This document shows, piece by piece, positions 49,954 to 58,754 of a stretch of DNA of 64,000 nucleotides (position 1 is the first letter of the stretch; every line of letters begins with the position of its first letter). The notes beneath the pieces were generated by a model, which was not told the origin of the DNA, made no database searches, and saw only the letters and a program-made list of their open reading frames with translations. This stretch comes from Pseudomonas sessilinigenes (GTDB taxonomy: Bacteria; Pseudomonadota; Gammaproteobacteria; Pseudomonadales; Pseudomonadaceae), in the NCBI RefSeq assembly GCF_003850565.1, contig NZ_CP027706.1:6324001-6388000 (forward strand), read 5' to 3'. The position numbers were made by a program, and so were the translations under genes.

Positions 49954-51201
49954 ATGTCACATCCACCAGCAACGCCCCTGCTCTCGCCCAAAATCGTCCT
50001 GCTGTTCGCCACGGCCTGCGGCCTGGCCGTGGGCAACGTCTACTACGCCCAGCCATTGCTCGATGCCATGGCCCGCTCCTTCGGCCTGGCACCTGCCACG
50101 GTGGGCATCGTCATCAGCCTGACCCAGGTGGGCTACGGTGTGGGCCTGCTGTTGCTGGTCCCCCTGGGGGACCTGGTCAACCGGCGCCGGCTGATCGTCA
50201 GCCAGACACTGCTCTCGGTCGTGGCCCTGCTGGCCGTGGCCCTGGCCCCCAATAGCGCGTGGTTGCTACTGGGCATGGCCGGCATCGGCTTGCTCGCCGT
50301 GGTGACCCAGGTGCTGGTGGCCTACGCCGCGACCCTGGCCCAACCGCAACAACGTGGGCACGTGGTCGGCATGGTCACCAGCGGCGTGGTACTGGGCATC
50401 CTGCTGGCACGCACCGTGGCCGGCACCATGGCCGACCTGGCAGGCTGGCGCTCGGTCTACCTGCTGTCTGCCGGGCTGACCCTGCTGGTGGCCCTGGCGC
50501 TCTGGCGCGTCCTGCCGACCACCGAGCAAGCGCCTGCCGTCCAGGGCTACGCGAAGCTGCTGGGCTCAATGCTGCAGTTGTTCAAGGAAGAAAAGGTCCT
50601 GCGCGACCGGGCGGTCCTGGCGATGTTGACCTTTGCCGCGGCCACCACCCTATGGACTCCGCTGGTACTGCCGCTCAGTGCCGCACCGCTGTCGCTCAGC
50701 CACACCGAGATCGGCCTGTTCGGCCTGGTCGGCGCGGCGGGCGCCCTGGGCGCGGCGCGAGCCGGACACCTGGCCGATCGTGGCCTGGCCCAATGGACCA
50801 GTGGCCTGGCCCTGGGCCTGATGCTGCTGTCCTGGCTGCCCATCGCCTTCACCCAATCGTCCCTCTGGGCCCTGTTGCTGGGAGTGATCGGCCTCGACCT
50901 CGGCCTACAGGCCATCCACGTCACCAGCCAGAGCCTGATCTACAGCGTGCGTCCCGAGGCCCAGAGTCGCCTGGCTGCCGGCTACATGCTGTTCTATTCC
51001 ATCGGCAGTGCCAGTGGCTCCATTGCCGCCACCACCACCTACGCCTGGAGTGGCTGGATCGGCGTCTGCCTGCTGGGCGCCGGTATCACCGCCGTGGCCC
51101 TGGGCTACTGGCTGTGGAGCCTGAGCCCGCAGCAGGCTCGCGAACGCACCTGCGCAGAGCCACCTCAGAACCCCACGTCCAGCACCACGTTGTCCAGGTA
51201 G
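49954..51201 (+). CDS. MFS transporter (YgaY/DHA1-like)
   Basis: A 415-residue 12-helix major facilitator: LLFATACGLAVGNVYYAQPLLDAMARSFGLAPATVGIVISLTQVGYGVGLLLLVPLGDLVNRRRLI is the N-terminal signature of a bacterial DHA1 group near the annotated YgaY-like proteins. VGMVTSGVVLGILLARTVAG is motif C, indicating export. It is divergent from the HxlR gene. Its last 37 bases overlap, on the opposite strand, the end of the pilus tip gene. Confidence 0.88.
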   Translation: MSHPPATPLLSPKIVLLFATACGLAVGNVYYAQPLLDAMARSFGLAPATVGIVISLTQVGYGVGLLLLVPLGDLVNRRRLIVSQTLLSVVALLAVALAPNSAWLLLGMAGIGLLAVVTQVLVAYAATLAQPQQRGHVVGMVTSGVVLGILLARTVAGTMADLAGWRSVYLLSAGLTLLVALALWRVLPTTEQAPAVQGYAKLLGSMLQLFKEEKVLRDRAVLAMLTFAAATTLWTPLVLPLSAAPLSLSHTEIGLFGLVGAAGALGAARAGHLADRGLAQWTSGLALGLMLLSWLPIAFTQSSLWALLLGVIGLDLGLQAIHVTSQSLIYSVRPEAQSRLAAGYMLFYSIGSASGSIAATTTYAWSGWIGVCLLGAGITAVALGYWLWSLSPQQARERTCAEPPQNPTSSTTLSR

Positions 51202-52202
51202 GTGCCGGCCGGCGGCGTGTTCTGGTCGGTATAGATCCTGGCGTTGTAGTTGAACACCTGGCTACCGGTACCCAGGCCGTTGCCGGGATTGACCTCGGCA
51301 TCGGTACTGGAGCGCCGGGCACTGCCGACGCTGCCCCAGCGGGTGGTCCCGGCACTCTTGAAGATGTCATAGGCCAGGTAATTGCCACTGGAGACCATGC
51401 GCCGCCGACCGCCAACGCTGATCGGGTTCTGGCCGTCGCTCAAACCCACGGTATAGGCACTGCCCTTGGTACAGGCCAGGTTGATGGTCTGGCCGCTGAC
51501 CGTGGCGAAGGCACTGACCACCGGTGCGCTGCCGAAGCTGATGTTGGGTGCGGTGATCACGCAATCGTTGGACACCGTCATGTTCACCGTGAGGCTCTGG
51601 GTACCACTGCCGATATCCCGCCCCAGGCAAACGCCCAGCAGGCCGATTCCCGAGCAATAGTTCCAGCTCCAGAAGATGCTCAGGTTCTCGGTATAGACCC
51701 CCGCCGCGACATTGCTGCCGGTGACGGTACCCAGGTAGATCGGCACCGTCTTGGCCACCGTGGGGCTGCCCAGCAGGCCCAGCAGGTCGATGATCGAATT
51801 GCGTGCGAAGTCGAACGCAGTGCCCCGGGTAATGGGATAGCTGGTGCTGTTGTTGGCATACAGGGTGTAGTTGATGACATCGCCGGTGGGCCCGACCATG
51901 CCGCTGGTGCTGGAGGTGATGGTGGCGTAGAAGTGGTCGGTGGTGGCCAACAGCGACAACAGCGCGCCGGTGCAGCTCAGGCCCGCATTGGTGGTGGAGG
52001 CCGGCTGGGAAGTGGTGCGCACCAGGATCGAGCTCACCGTACCGAAGCTCGCCGGGACCGTACTGACCGTACTGCACAAGGCCTGGGCCGATGTTGCCAG
52101 CAGGCTCGCCACCAGCCCCAGCAGTCCTTGCACCCCCGCTTTGCTCCCTACTCCCTTGAGATCCACCTTGCGTACTCCTTCGCGTCGTGTGGCGACAGTC
52201 AT
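51165..52202 (-). CDS. Csu/CupE-type pilus tip adhesin (two SCPU domains)
   Basis: A 345-residue exported protein with two spore-coat-U (SCPU) domains: about 43-185 (LCSTVSTVPASFGTVSS...) and about 195-345 (SLTVNMTVSNDCVITAPNISFGS...TYLDNVVLDVGF). A two-domain protein at the end of an archaic chaperone-usher operon is the tip adhesin (CsuE/CupE6 role). The N-terminal signal is hydrophobic and ends ATSAQA. Its ATG overlaps the usher stop (ATGA). Host-surface or abiotic specificity cannot be predicted. Confidence 0.85.
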   Translation of the reverse strand: MTVATRREGVRKVDLKGVGSKAGVQGLLGLVASLLATSAQALCSTVSTVPASFGTVSSILVRTTSQPASTTNAGLSCTGALLSLLATTDHFYATITSSTSGMVGPTGDVINYTLYANNSTSYPITRGTAFDFARNSIIDLLGLLGSPTVAKTVPIYLGTVTGSNVAAGVYTENLSIFWSWNYCSGIGLLGVCLGRDIGSGTQSLTVNMTVSNDCVITAPNISFGSAPVVSAFATVSGQTINLACTKGSAYTVGLSDGQNPISVGGRRRMVSSGNYLAYDIFKSAGTTRWGSVGSARRSSTDAEVNPGNGLGTGSQVFNYNARIYTDQNTPPAGTYLDNVVLDVGF

Positions 52203-54556
52203 TGACAGACCAGCGGGCCGATCAATGGCACCTGCTGCTGTTGCATATCGATATCGAACTGCACCTGGCAGCCCTTGCCGTCCGCCAGGCCCACCTCCAG
52301 GGTGTTATGCGCCGAGAGGTTCTCCAGGTACACCAGGCCATCCCAGCCCACCACCGCCCGCGCCCCACTCGGCTGGTGAGTGACGGTACTGCCCAGGGGC
52401 AGTTCCTGCTGGTGGGCATCCACCAGGACGATGCTGGCGGCGATCACCCGGGTCAGCGGAAACTCCAGCAAATAGCCGCTACCACGGCGTACCGTGACCC
52501 GTTGCTCGACATTCGGGCTCTGCACATTGCTCGGCAGGTTCAACGGATCGATCTCGTACTTGCCGCGGTAGTAGGCGCTGCTCCAGGGCACCAGCAGATG
52601 GCCGTTCTGGTCGGTCTGGCCCACCAGTTGGTTCTCATAGCGCACCGGGATGTCCTTATAGCCACCGGTGCTGACCACCACGAACGCGTCGTCGATACGG
52701 TTCGCGGCGAACACCTGGCGGTCCATCCACACCAGTGAGCCACTGGCATCGGCCCAGCGCGTCTCGGCTTCACGCGTGCCATAGACCCCGGCCTGCAGGC
52801 GCACCGACTGCAAGCGCCAGGTGACATCGGCCTGGCGGTAGTCCGGGCCATCGCCGGTGGCATAACCGAGGTTGTAGCCCACGCCGCCCTCCAGCGGCAC
52901 CGAGCGGCTGAAATTGACCCGCTGGCGATTCTCCCCGTTCTTGCTGCGCTCGTTACTCAGGCTCAAGCTGCCGTGCAGGTCGAACGGGATCACCAATTGC
53001 GCCTGCATGGCCCATTGGCTATTGCCGATTTCGCGGTTGGCCGACAGATAGAAACTGCTGTTGTGCCATAGCGGCTTGCTCCAGGTCAGGTTCAGCAAGC
53101 GGGTACGGGTCGCGTCTGCGGCGCGCACATCGAAATACCCCGCCCCCAGGCTGCCGAAGCGCTCCAGGTTGAGGCTCAGGGTCAGTTGTTCGCTGCGCTG
53201 GCTGAGGCTGGTGTAGGGCCTGTCGACCACCGTCAGGTCGGCGTATCGGTCGCGGCGCTGCATGCGCTGGTAAGCCAGGCTGTAGCGCTGGCTGTTGTAT
53301 TGGTAGCCGAAGCTCAATTGCTGGCCACCGCTGCCGTCGAAACGGCTCTGGCTGAGCGCGGTGTTGAGCACGCCGAACTGCCCCAGCCGCAGGTTGCCCC
53401 CAAGCCCGCCCAGGGCCAGGGACTGCGAGCCCTCGGCATGGCTTTCCAGGGTCAGGCTGTCGCTCAAGCCATAGCGCAGGCTGGCGGAGGTCACCCCCGG
53501 GCCATAGCTGAAGTCCCGCAGCGTGTAGTCCTGGCGCAAGGTCCCGGCAGCCACCGAGAAATCCGTCAGGCCCTTCTGCAACAGGGTGCTGGTGACATAG
53601 AACGGCACCGTGGTGGAGACCTGCCGCCCCAGGGCGTCGGTGGTGACCACCACGGCCTCGCCGGCGCCATTGATGAAGGGGATGTTGGTCAAGGTATAGG
53701 GGCCAGGTTGCAGTTCGGTGCTGCTGGACTTGTAGCCGTTGATGAACAAGTCCACCGAGGACGGTATCGCAGCCTCCCCGGCGAACTGTGGCAAGGGATA
53801 GGTCACCAGGTCCGGGCGCACGCCGAAGTCCCGGGACACCTGCACCCCACCCAGGCGCACCGAACTGCTCCAGGGCAAGGCGCCGCTGACCACGTCGCCG
53901 GCCTCGTAGGTGAGCAAGCGCTCGTCATCGGAAAAGCGCCAGGTGGTGTCATAGCGCCGATAGCCGTTGTTCAAGGACAGGTCGCGAGCCCCGGACAGGG
54001 TCCGCCGGTACTGCCCGGTATTGGACAAGGTTCCCCAGGAGTCGAACAACCGCACCTCGTTGCCCGCTGCCAGGTAGGTCCCGCCATCGTCGGTGTCGTT
54101 CAGGTACAGGTCATAGTTGAGCACTGCGCCGAAACTGCTCAGCGCCGGGGTCCGCGGATAAACCTGGCGACTGCCGATGAGTTGCTCTGGCAGCCAATCC
54201 GGCGGCACGTCCAGCAACAAGCGCTGGCCCTGGCTGTCATAGTCGCTGTGCAAGCCCGGCAGGGCTTCGAGATCGACGTCTCGATCCAGCGCCTGTGGCA
54301 GCTTGACGCCGGTCTCCCGCAGGGCCTGGGCCTGCATGTACAACCGTCCCGCCCGCTGCTCCACCGCCACCACCTTGCCTGTGTCCATCTGATTGATCAC
54401 CAGCTCCAGGAACAACTGTGCATCGGCCATCGACTCCATGTTCGCCGGTGGCGGGGGCAGCTCACCGGCCTGCAGAGGCGCGGACAGTGCCAGGCCCCAC
54501 AGGCCTGCGAGCACTCCACTCCAGCACCGGAAACGACGAGCCGAGTCCTGGCTCAT
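52199..54556 (-). CDS. Archaic chaperone-usher pilus usher (CsuD/CupE5-like)
   Basis: An outer-membrane usher of about 785 residues: signal peptide, N-terminal domain (LFLELVINQMDTGKVVAVEQR), the FimD-like 24-stranded barrel with the plug region, and C-terminal carboxylated domains (VVLVDAHQQELPLGSTVTH...GWDGLVYLENL). It secretes and assembles SCPU subunits delivered by the chaperone. ATG 54556 gives a clean signal peptide; ATG 54589 is an alternative start. Lies 84-116 bases after the chaperone gene. Confidence 0.9.
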   Translation of the reverse strand: MSQDSARRFRCWSGVLAGLWGLALSAPLQAGELPPPPANMESMADAQLFLELVINQMDTGKVVAVEQRAGRLYMQAQALRETGVKLPQALDRDVDLEALPGLHSDYDSQGQRLLLDVPPDWLPEQLIGSRQVYPRTPALSSFGAVLNYDLYLNDTDDGGTYLAAGNEVRLFDSWGTLSNTGQYRRTLSGARDLSLNNGYRRYDTTWRFSDDERLLTYEAGDVVSGALPWSSSVRLGGVQVSRDFGVRPDLVTYPLPQFAGEAAIPSSVDLFINGYKSSSTELQPGPYTLTNIPFINGAGEAVVVTTDALGRQVSTTVPFYVTSTLLQKGLTDFSVAAGTLRQDYTLRDFSYGPGVTSASLRYGLSDSLTLESHAEGSQSLALGGLGGNLRLGQFGVLNTALSQSRFDGSGGQQLSFGYQYNSQRYSLAYQRMQRRDRYADLTVVDRPYTSLSQRSEQLTLSLNLERFGSLGAGYFDVRAADATRTRLLNLTWSKPLWHNSSFYLSANREIGNSQWAMQAQLVIPFDLHGSLSLSNERSKNGENRQRVNFSRSVPLEGGVGYNLGYATGDGPDYRQADVTWRLQSVRLQAGVYGTREAETRWADASGSLVWMDRQVFAANRIDDAFVVVSTGGYKDIPVRYENQLVGQTDQNGHLLVPWSSAYYRGKYEIDPLNLPSNVQSPNVEQRVTVRRGSGYLLEFPLTRVIAASIVLVDAHQQELPLGSTVTHQPSGARAVVGWDGLVYLENLSAHNTLEVGLADGKGCQVQFDIDMQQQQVPLIGPLVCQ

Positions 54557-54672
54557 GGCGGGTTCAAGTCCATCTATGGACATCTCCATCCCTGGGCGGA
54601 GGCGCTACTGCGGGCGCCTCCGTCCGTACCTCCCCCTTGCCGCCAGCATCCGGGCGGCGATCAGCCCACCGC

Positions 54673-55464
54673 TCAGCGTGAAGGCGGCAGGTCCTGGACC
54701 TGCGGTGCACCATTGATCCGCAATTGCAGGTTCGCATCGCTCGCCAGGGTCTCCGGCAACGGCCAGCGCATCACGGCCCCAGGCAACACGTAGCCCAACA
54801 GGCCCGGCGCCAGGGGACGGCTCTGCCCGCCCTGCTTGAAGGCAACATCCGTCAGCCGCGCATGCACAGCCCCCTGGTTACGCATTTCGAGGAAGGTCTT
54901 GCCCTCGGCGTTCACCTTGCGCCAACTCAGGTTCGGCACGCCGATGCTCTTAGGGTCCCTGGCCCGGGTCGTATCCTCCTTGCTCCACAGCCCCGCGCCA
55001 TAGGCGAACAGCGGCACCGAATAACGCATCTGGAAACGGATGGCGGCCACGCTCTTGGCCTCCTCCTGGGAAGTGGCGGGCGTGGGGGAAGGAATCTCGT
55101 CGATGATGATCCGGTACGCCAGTTCCTGCCCCGGCGCAATGTCCCGGGTCCGGGTCAGGCGCACCAGTTGCTTCTGCCCGGGCTCGATCTTCGCCACCGG
55201 CGGGCTGCCGATGACATCGCGCTGGTTCTGGTACTGATCGGCAAAATCACTCTGGCTCCAGGCGAAGACCCGGATCTGCAGGTTGGCAGTCTCGCTGCCA
55301 CGGTTTTCCAGCCACAACGCGCTGGCCTGCTGGTCCGCCTCCAGCACCGGATCGATAGGCCAGATCAATACCGAACTGGCGGCCCAGGCTCCCGGGGCGC
55401 CGGACAACAGCCCGGCCAGTATCAGGTAACTGCAGGCCCGCAGGCCCCGTACAGATAAACGCAT
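54673..55464 (-). CDS. Archaic pilus periplasmic chaperone (CsuC/CupE4-like)
   Basis: A 263-residue PapD-fold chaperone: signal peptide ending GAWAA, first domain with SVLIWPIDPVLEADQQASALWLENRG, second domain starting near LFAYGAGLW. The G1-strand donor segment and RYSVPLFAYG are typical. It holds SCPU subunits in the periplasm by donor-strand complementation. The start at 55464 was chosen for the signal peptide; the frame continues upstream without coding-like sequence. Confidence 0.9.
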   Translation of the reverse strand: MRLSVRGLRACSYLILAGLLSGAPGAWAASSVLIWPIDPVLEADQQASALWLENRGSETANLQIRVFAWSQSDFADQYQNQRDVIGSPPVAKIEPGQKQLVRLTRTRDIAPGQELAYRIIIDEIPSPTPATSQEEAKSVAAIRFQMRYSVPLFAYGAGLWSKEDTTRARDPKSIGVPNLSWRKVNAEGKTFLEMRNQGAVHARLTDVAFKQGGQSRPLAPGLLGYVLPGAVMRWPLPETLASDANLQLRINGAPQVQDLPPSR

Positions 55465-55510
55465 ACTGCTACTCCTTGTCCGCCTGCCGGCTGGTCGTTG
55501 AATCGCCCCA

Positions 55511-56011
55511 TCACCACGACAGCTGCACCTGCAGCACATCGCTGTACGTCCCCCCAGGCTGATTGCCCGGCAACTGCACCTGTCCATAGATCGGCAGGCT
55601 GATGTTATTGGCATCGCTGTAGGCCACCGCCACGCTCTGGCCGATCCCCAGGCTCTGGCTGTAGGCCGCATCCCGAAACAACTTGTACGCCACGCGGGCG
55701 GTACCGCTGGCGATCTGCATGTTCCGCCCGCCGTTGTTGTATTGGCCTCCATCCACCGTCATGTTCAGGGTCACCCCCGGGGTGCACTGCAATTGCACGC
55801 CACCGGTCAGGGCCACGTTCACCGTGGCGGTGGACAACGCCGACTGTGTACCGAATGCCAGGCTGCCGTAGTTGCTGACGCCCCCCACCACCAGGCAACC
55901 GGCAACGATGCTCGCGCTGACCTGGAAGCTCTGGCTCAGCGCTGCCCACACCGGCCAGGACAAGGCGCTGATGCCGGCCAGGGCCAATGCGGCAACGCCA
56001 TGGCGGGCCAT
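55511..56011 (-). CDS. SCPU pilus subunit 5
   Basis: A 166-residue exported spore-coat-U domain protein: signal peptide ending VWAA, then SQSFQVSASIVAGCLVVGG...YGSLAFGTQS, ending GGTYSDVLQVQLSW. The paired cysteines of the fold are present (C39 and C76 region). The closing aromatic-strand pattern DTVxVxLxF/W is that of donor-strand subunits. Fifth subunit gene of the operon, 46 bases before the chaperone start. Confidence 0.85.
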   Translation of the reverse strand: MARHGVAALALAGISALSWPVWAALSQSFQVSASIVAGCLVVGGVSNYGSLAFGTQSALSTATVNVALTGGVQLQCTPGVTLNMTVDGGQYNNGGRNMQIASGTARVAYKLFRDAAYSQSLGIGQSVAVAYSDANNISLPIYGQVQLPGNQPGGTYSDVLQVQLSW

Positions 56012-56015
56012 CGCA

Positions 56016-56555
56016 TCAGAAACTCAACACGACCGAAACGGTATCGGTGTAGGTACCCGCCGGCAGTCCCGCCTTGCCTGTGGCCTTGCCATAAAGGTTG
56101 ACGCTCTGCGCAGCCCCAGTGCTGGCGCCCAGGTTGATCACGCCATTGATCGCCACCAGCTGGGTATGGGCCGAGTCGGTGTACAGGTCGTAGGGCACGT
56201 AGTTGGCCACGCCGTCGTACAGCGCCCGGGTCCCGCCGGTGGATTTACCGTCGTTGATCCCGGCGGCAATCTTCAAGGTCGGTGAAGTGCCGCTGGAGCA
56301 CTGGATCGACAAGGCCCCGCCGCCGCCCTGCAAGACCTGGGCATCCGCCTCGGTGAACAGGCTGTTGGTGGTGCCGAAGTTCAAGGCACCGAAGTTCAGG
56401 CCAGTGGTACCGCCCACTCCATTGACCAGGCAACTGCTGGTGAGAATCAGCGAAGCGCTGATCTGCCCGGTCACGGTGGTGGCGGCCTGGGCCTGGTTGA
56501 ACAGGATCAGGCCCAGCAATGTCAGGCCCAGCCTGGATACGAATGCGTGCATCAT
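56016..56555 (-). CDS. SCPU pilus subunit 4 (tandem duplicate of subunit 3)
   Basis: A 179-residue exported SCPU protein: signal peptide ending AQA, then ATTVTGQISASLILTSSCLVNGVGGTTGLNFGALNFGTTNS, ending PAGTYTDTVSVVLSF. It is about three-quarters identical by eye to the next upstream product, including long runs such as NDGKSTGGTRALYDGVANYVPYDLYTD. AGGGG lies before the ATG. A structural or minor pilin role is inferred from position. Confidence 0.87.
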   Translation of the reverse strand: MMHAFVSRLGLTLLGLILFNQAQAATTVTGQISASLILTSSCLVNGVGGTTGLNFGALNFGTTNSLFTEADAQVLQGGGGALSIQCSSGTSPTLKIAAGINDGKSTGGTRALYDGVANYVPYDLYTDSAHTQLVAINGVINLGASTGAAQSVNLYGKATGKAGLPAGTYTDTVSVVLSF

Positions 56556-56627
56556 GTGCGACCCCTGAGGCTTGTTCCGTCAAGCGTGAAGATCAGAGCA
56601 GGCATCGCCCCGCCCCGAATACCGGTA

Positions 56628-57164
56628 TCAGAAGGTCAACTGCACGGACACCGTGTCGGTATAGGTACCCGCCGGCAGCCCGGCCTTGCCCACGGCCTGG
56701 CCATAGATGTTCACGGTCTGCGCCACGCCGGTGCTCGGCGCCAGGGCGATCACGCCGTTGATCGCCAGTAGCTGCGAATGCCCGGCATCGGTGTACAGGT
56801 CGTAGGGCACGTAGTTGGCCACGCCGTCGTACAGCGCCCGGGTCCCGCCGGTGGACTTGCCGTCGTTGCTGCCCCCCTGCACGGTGAGGCTCGGCGTGGT
56901 GCCGGCCGAGCACAGGATCGACAAAGCGCCGCCCCCGCCCCCCAGCACCTGGCCGCTGGCCGTGGTGAACAGGCTGTTGGTGGTACCGAAGTTCAGGGCG
57001 CCGAAATTCAACCCGGTGGTACCGCCCACCCCGTTGACCTGGCAACTGCTGGTGAGGATCAGGGTCGAGGTGATCTGCCCGGTGACGGTGGTCGCTGCAT
57101 TGGCCGTGGAGGCCATGAGCAGGCCCAGCAATGGCCAACCGATTCTGGATACAAGCGCGTGCAT
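56628..57164 (-). CDS. SCPU pilus subunit 3
   Basis: A 178-residue exported SCPU protein, paralogue of subunit 4, with the same core ATTVTGQITSTLILTSSCQVNGVGGTTGLNFG and ending TYTDTVSVQLTF. The start at 57164 has GAGAGGA eight bases upstream and yields MHALVSRIGWPLLGLLMASTANA as signal peptide. Either this or subunit 4 is the likely major pilin (CsuA/B or CupE1 role). Confidence 0.87.
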   Translation of the reverse strand: MHALVSRIGWPLLGLLMASTANAATTVTGQITSTLILTSSCQVNGVGGTTGLNFGALNFGTTNSLFTTASGQVLGGGGGALSILCSAGTTPSLTVQGGSNDGKSTGGTRALYDGVANYVPYDLYTDAGHSQLLAINGVIALAPSTGVAQTVNIYGQAVGKAGLPAGTYTDTVSVQLTF

Positions 57165-57184
57165 GGTGTACGTCCTCTCGTGGT

Positions 57185-57718
57185 TTACCAATCCAGCGTG
57201 ATGGTCAGGGTGTCGGTGTAGACCCCTGCCGGAACCGCGCGGGTATTCGCGACCACAGAGCCGAACACCGGAATGGGGATCCGGCTGCCGCTGCTCACTG
57301 CGAAATTGCGCTGCTGGCCGATGCTGTAGCTGTCGCTACCGGAAGCATCGACGAACAATCGATAAGGGATGGTCAGGCGTCCATTGCTCAGGCGCCGGGT
57401 CGTACCGTCGCCATTGAGGCCGCCGTTGATGCTCACCGTGAAGCCGGTGACCGAGGGATTGCAAGCCACCTGCAACTGGCCGTCGGCACTGTTGGTGAGG
57501 CTCGCCTTGATCGGGTTGACCCAGGTCGGCCCCTGCTGGCCGAAGTCGAGCATGCCCGGGTCCGTGACGGGGTGGGTGGCGGAACCACCGCTACTGACCT
57601 GGCAACTGGCGGTGATCACCAGGCGCGCCTGGAACTGCCCACTGATGGCCGCTTGCGCATCGTCGACCACCAGGCACAGCGAACCCAGGGCGATGATCGT
57701 CCAGGTCTTGCCTTTCAT
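57185..57718 (-). CDS. SCPU pilus subunit 2
   Basis: A 177-residue exported SCPU protein: signal peptide MKGKTWTIIALGSLCLVVDDAQA, body ISGQFQARLVITASCQVSSGGSATHPV, end PAGVYTDTLTITLDW. It ends 20 bases before the next subunit gene. The longer upstream frame (to 57769) is less likely because the signal peptide starts at this ATG (57718). Confidence 0.85.
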   Translation of the reverse strand: MKGKTWTIIALGSLCLVVDDAQAAISGQFQARLVITASCQVSSGGSATHPVTDPGMLDFGQQGPTWVNPIKASLTNSADGQLQVACNPSVTGFTVSINGGLNGDGTTRRLSNGRLTIPYRLFVDASGSDSYSIGQQRNFAVSSGSRIPIPVFGSVVANTRAVPAGVYTDTLTITLDW

Positions 57719-57823
57719 TGCACCCATCCCGGTTCCATCAGGACTCCCATCCGAGCCGCCCAGCCACAACGGCTTCTTCCTGTTCTGCCCGGGTCCCCCG
57801 TGGCAGCGTTAACGACCCTGGCC

Positions 57824-58387
57824 CTACCAGGTCAAGGTCACCTTCAATACGTCGGAATAGCCCCCGGCCCGGGGAATCTCGGCCAAGGGCTCGATACGCC
57901 CGTACAGGGGCAGGTCCACCGTGCCGGAATCCGGCACCCGGCCGCTGACCGGGACATTGACCGGCAACGGGATACGTCGCGCCGGGTCCTGGTAGAGACG
58001 GTAAGGGATCGGCTTGCCGGAAGAATCATCGCCAGCCAGGTAGCGCACTTCACCGACGCCACCGTGCAGGCCGCCATCGATGCGCATCTGGTAGGGGGTA
58101 TCGGGATTGCACTCCAGGCGTGGCTGGCGACTGCCACCCAGCGCCGCGCCCAATGGGCCGCGGGAATCATCCAGCCGTGCGGTGATACCGAAGTCCAGGG
58201 TGCCGAGCTGGGCCACCCCGGCGTCGCGCTGTTGCCCCACCAACTGGCAGCCACGCGCCACATCGACCCTGACCTGCACCTGCAAGTCAGCGGCTCCTGC
58301 CGTTACGCCGAGCAATGCGCTCATGACTGCCAAACCCTTACATCCATTCAAGGCCTCGATTCCCTGATGAGAAGCATTAGCTGCCAT
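57824..58387 (-). CDS. SCPU pilus subunit 1 (first gene of the operon)
   Basis: An exported SCPU-like protein of up to 187 residues: DLQVQVRVDVARGCQLVGQQRDAGVAQLGTLDFG, ending AGGYSDVLKVTLTW. The start is uncertain: ATG 58387, a TTG at 58351 with AGGGA upstream, and an ATG at 58324 (AAGGG upstream but with no charged n-region) all lead into the hydrophobic core LAVMSALLGVTAGAA. More diverged than the other four subunits. The promoter must lie in 58388-58750. Confidence 0.78.
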   Translation of the reverse strand: MAANASHQGIEALNGCKGLAVMSALLGVTAGAADLQVQVRVDVARGCQLVGQQRDAGVAQLGTLDFGITARLDDSRGPLGAALGGSRQPRLECNPDTPYQMRIDGGLHGGVGEVRYLAGDDSSGKPIPYRLYQDPARRIPLPVNVPVSGRVPDSGTVDLPLYGRIEPLAEIPRAGGYSDVLKVTLTW

Positions 58388-58540
58388 GAGGTTAGCAACC
58401 CGGGCCAAAACCGCCAGTTGCGTACCAATTTGCCCCAGGGCACGCGCGCAGCCACGGCCCTGCCTTTTCGAGATCGCCAGACGACTGGATTTCCATTGGC
58501 CAATTGGCTGCGGTGCTTTTAAGGTGGGCACCCCGGAACC

Positions 58541-58754
58541 ACCAGAGTCATCGCCATTGGCCGCTTTACCGCCAACACCTGTATCGATCCCAAGGCGCTG
58601 GCGTTCTACCTGGCCCGACCGGCAAACGGCAGCACACGCCGGGTCGACCCAGGATCACTTTCACCACAAGGCCCGGAACCTGGACTACATCCTGGGCCCT
58701 GGCCAGTTGCAGGACGTCGGCCCCAAACATCCACTCGACCGAGTAGCCCCATGA
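58541..58754 (+). pseudogene. Frameshifted remnant of an unknown gene
   Basis: Two adjoining stretches in different frames both use strongly Pseudomonas-like codons. The first (from about 58541) reads RVIAIGRFTANTCIDPKAL then AFYLARPANG, and the second (from about 58644) reads TQDHFHHKARNLDYILGPGQ then LQDVGPKHPLDRVAP and a stop. They join if one base was lost or gained between about 58615 and 58655. No start codon is visible for the first part. The stop overlaps the next ATG (ATGA), as in an operon. I do not recognise the family. The remaining 150 bases of this gap show nothing definite. Confidence 0.45.
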
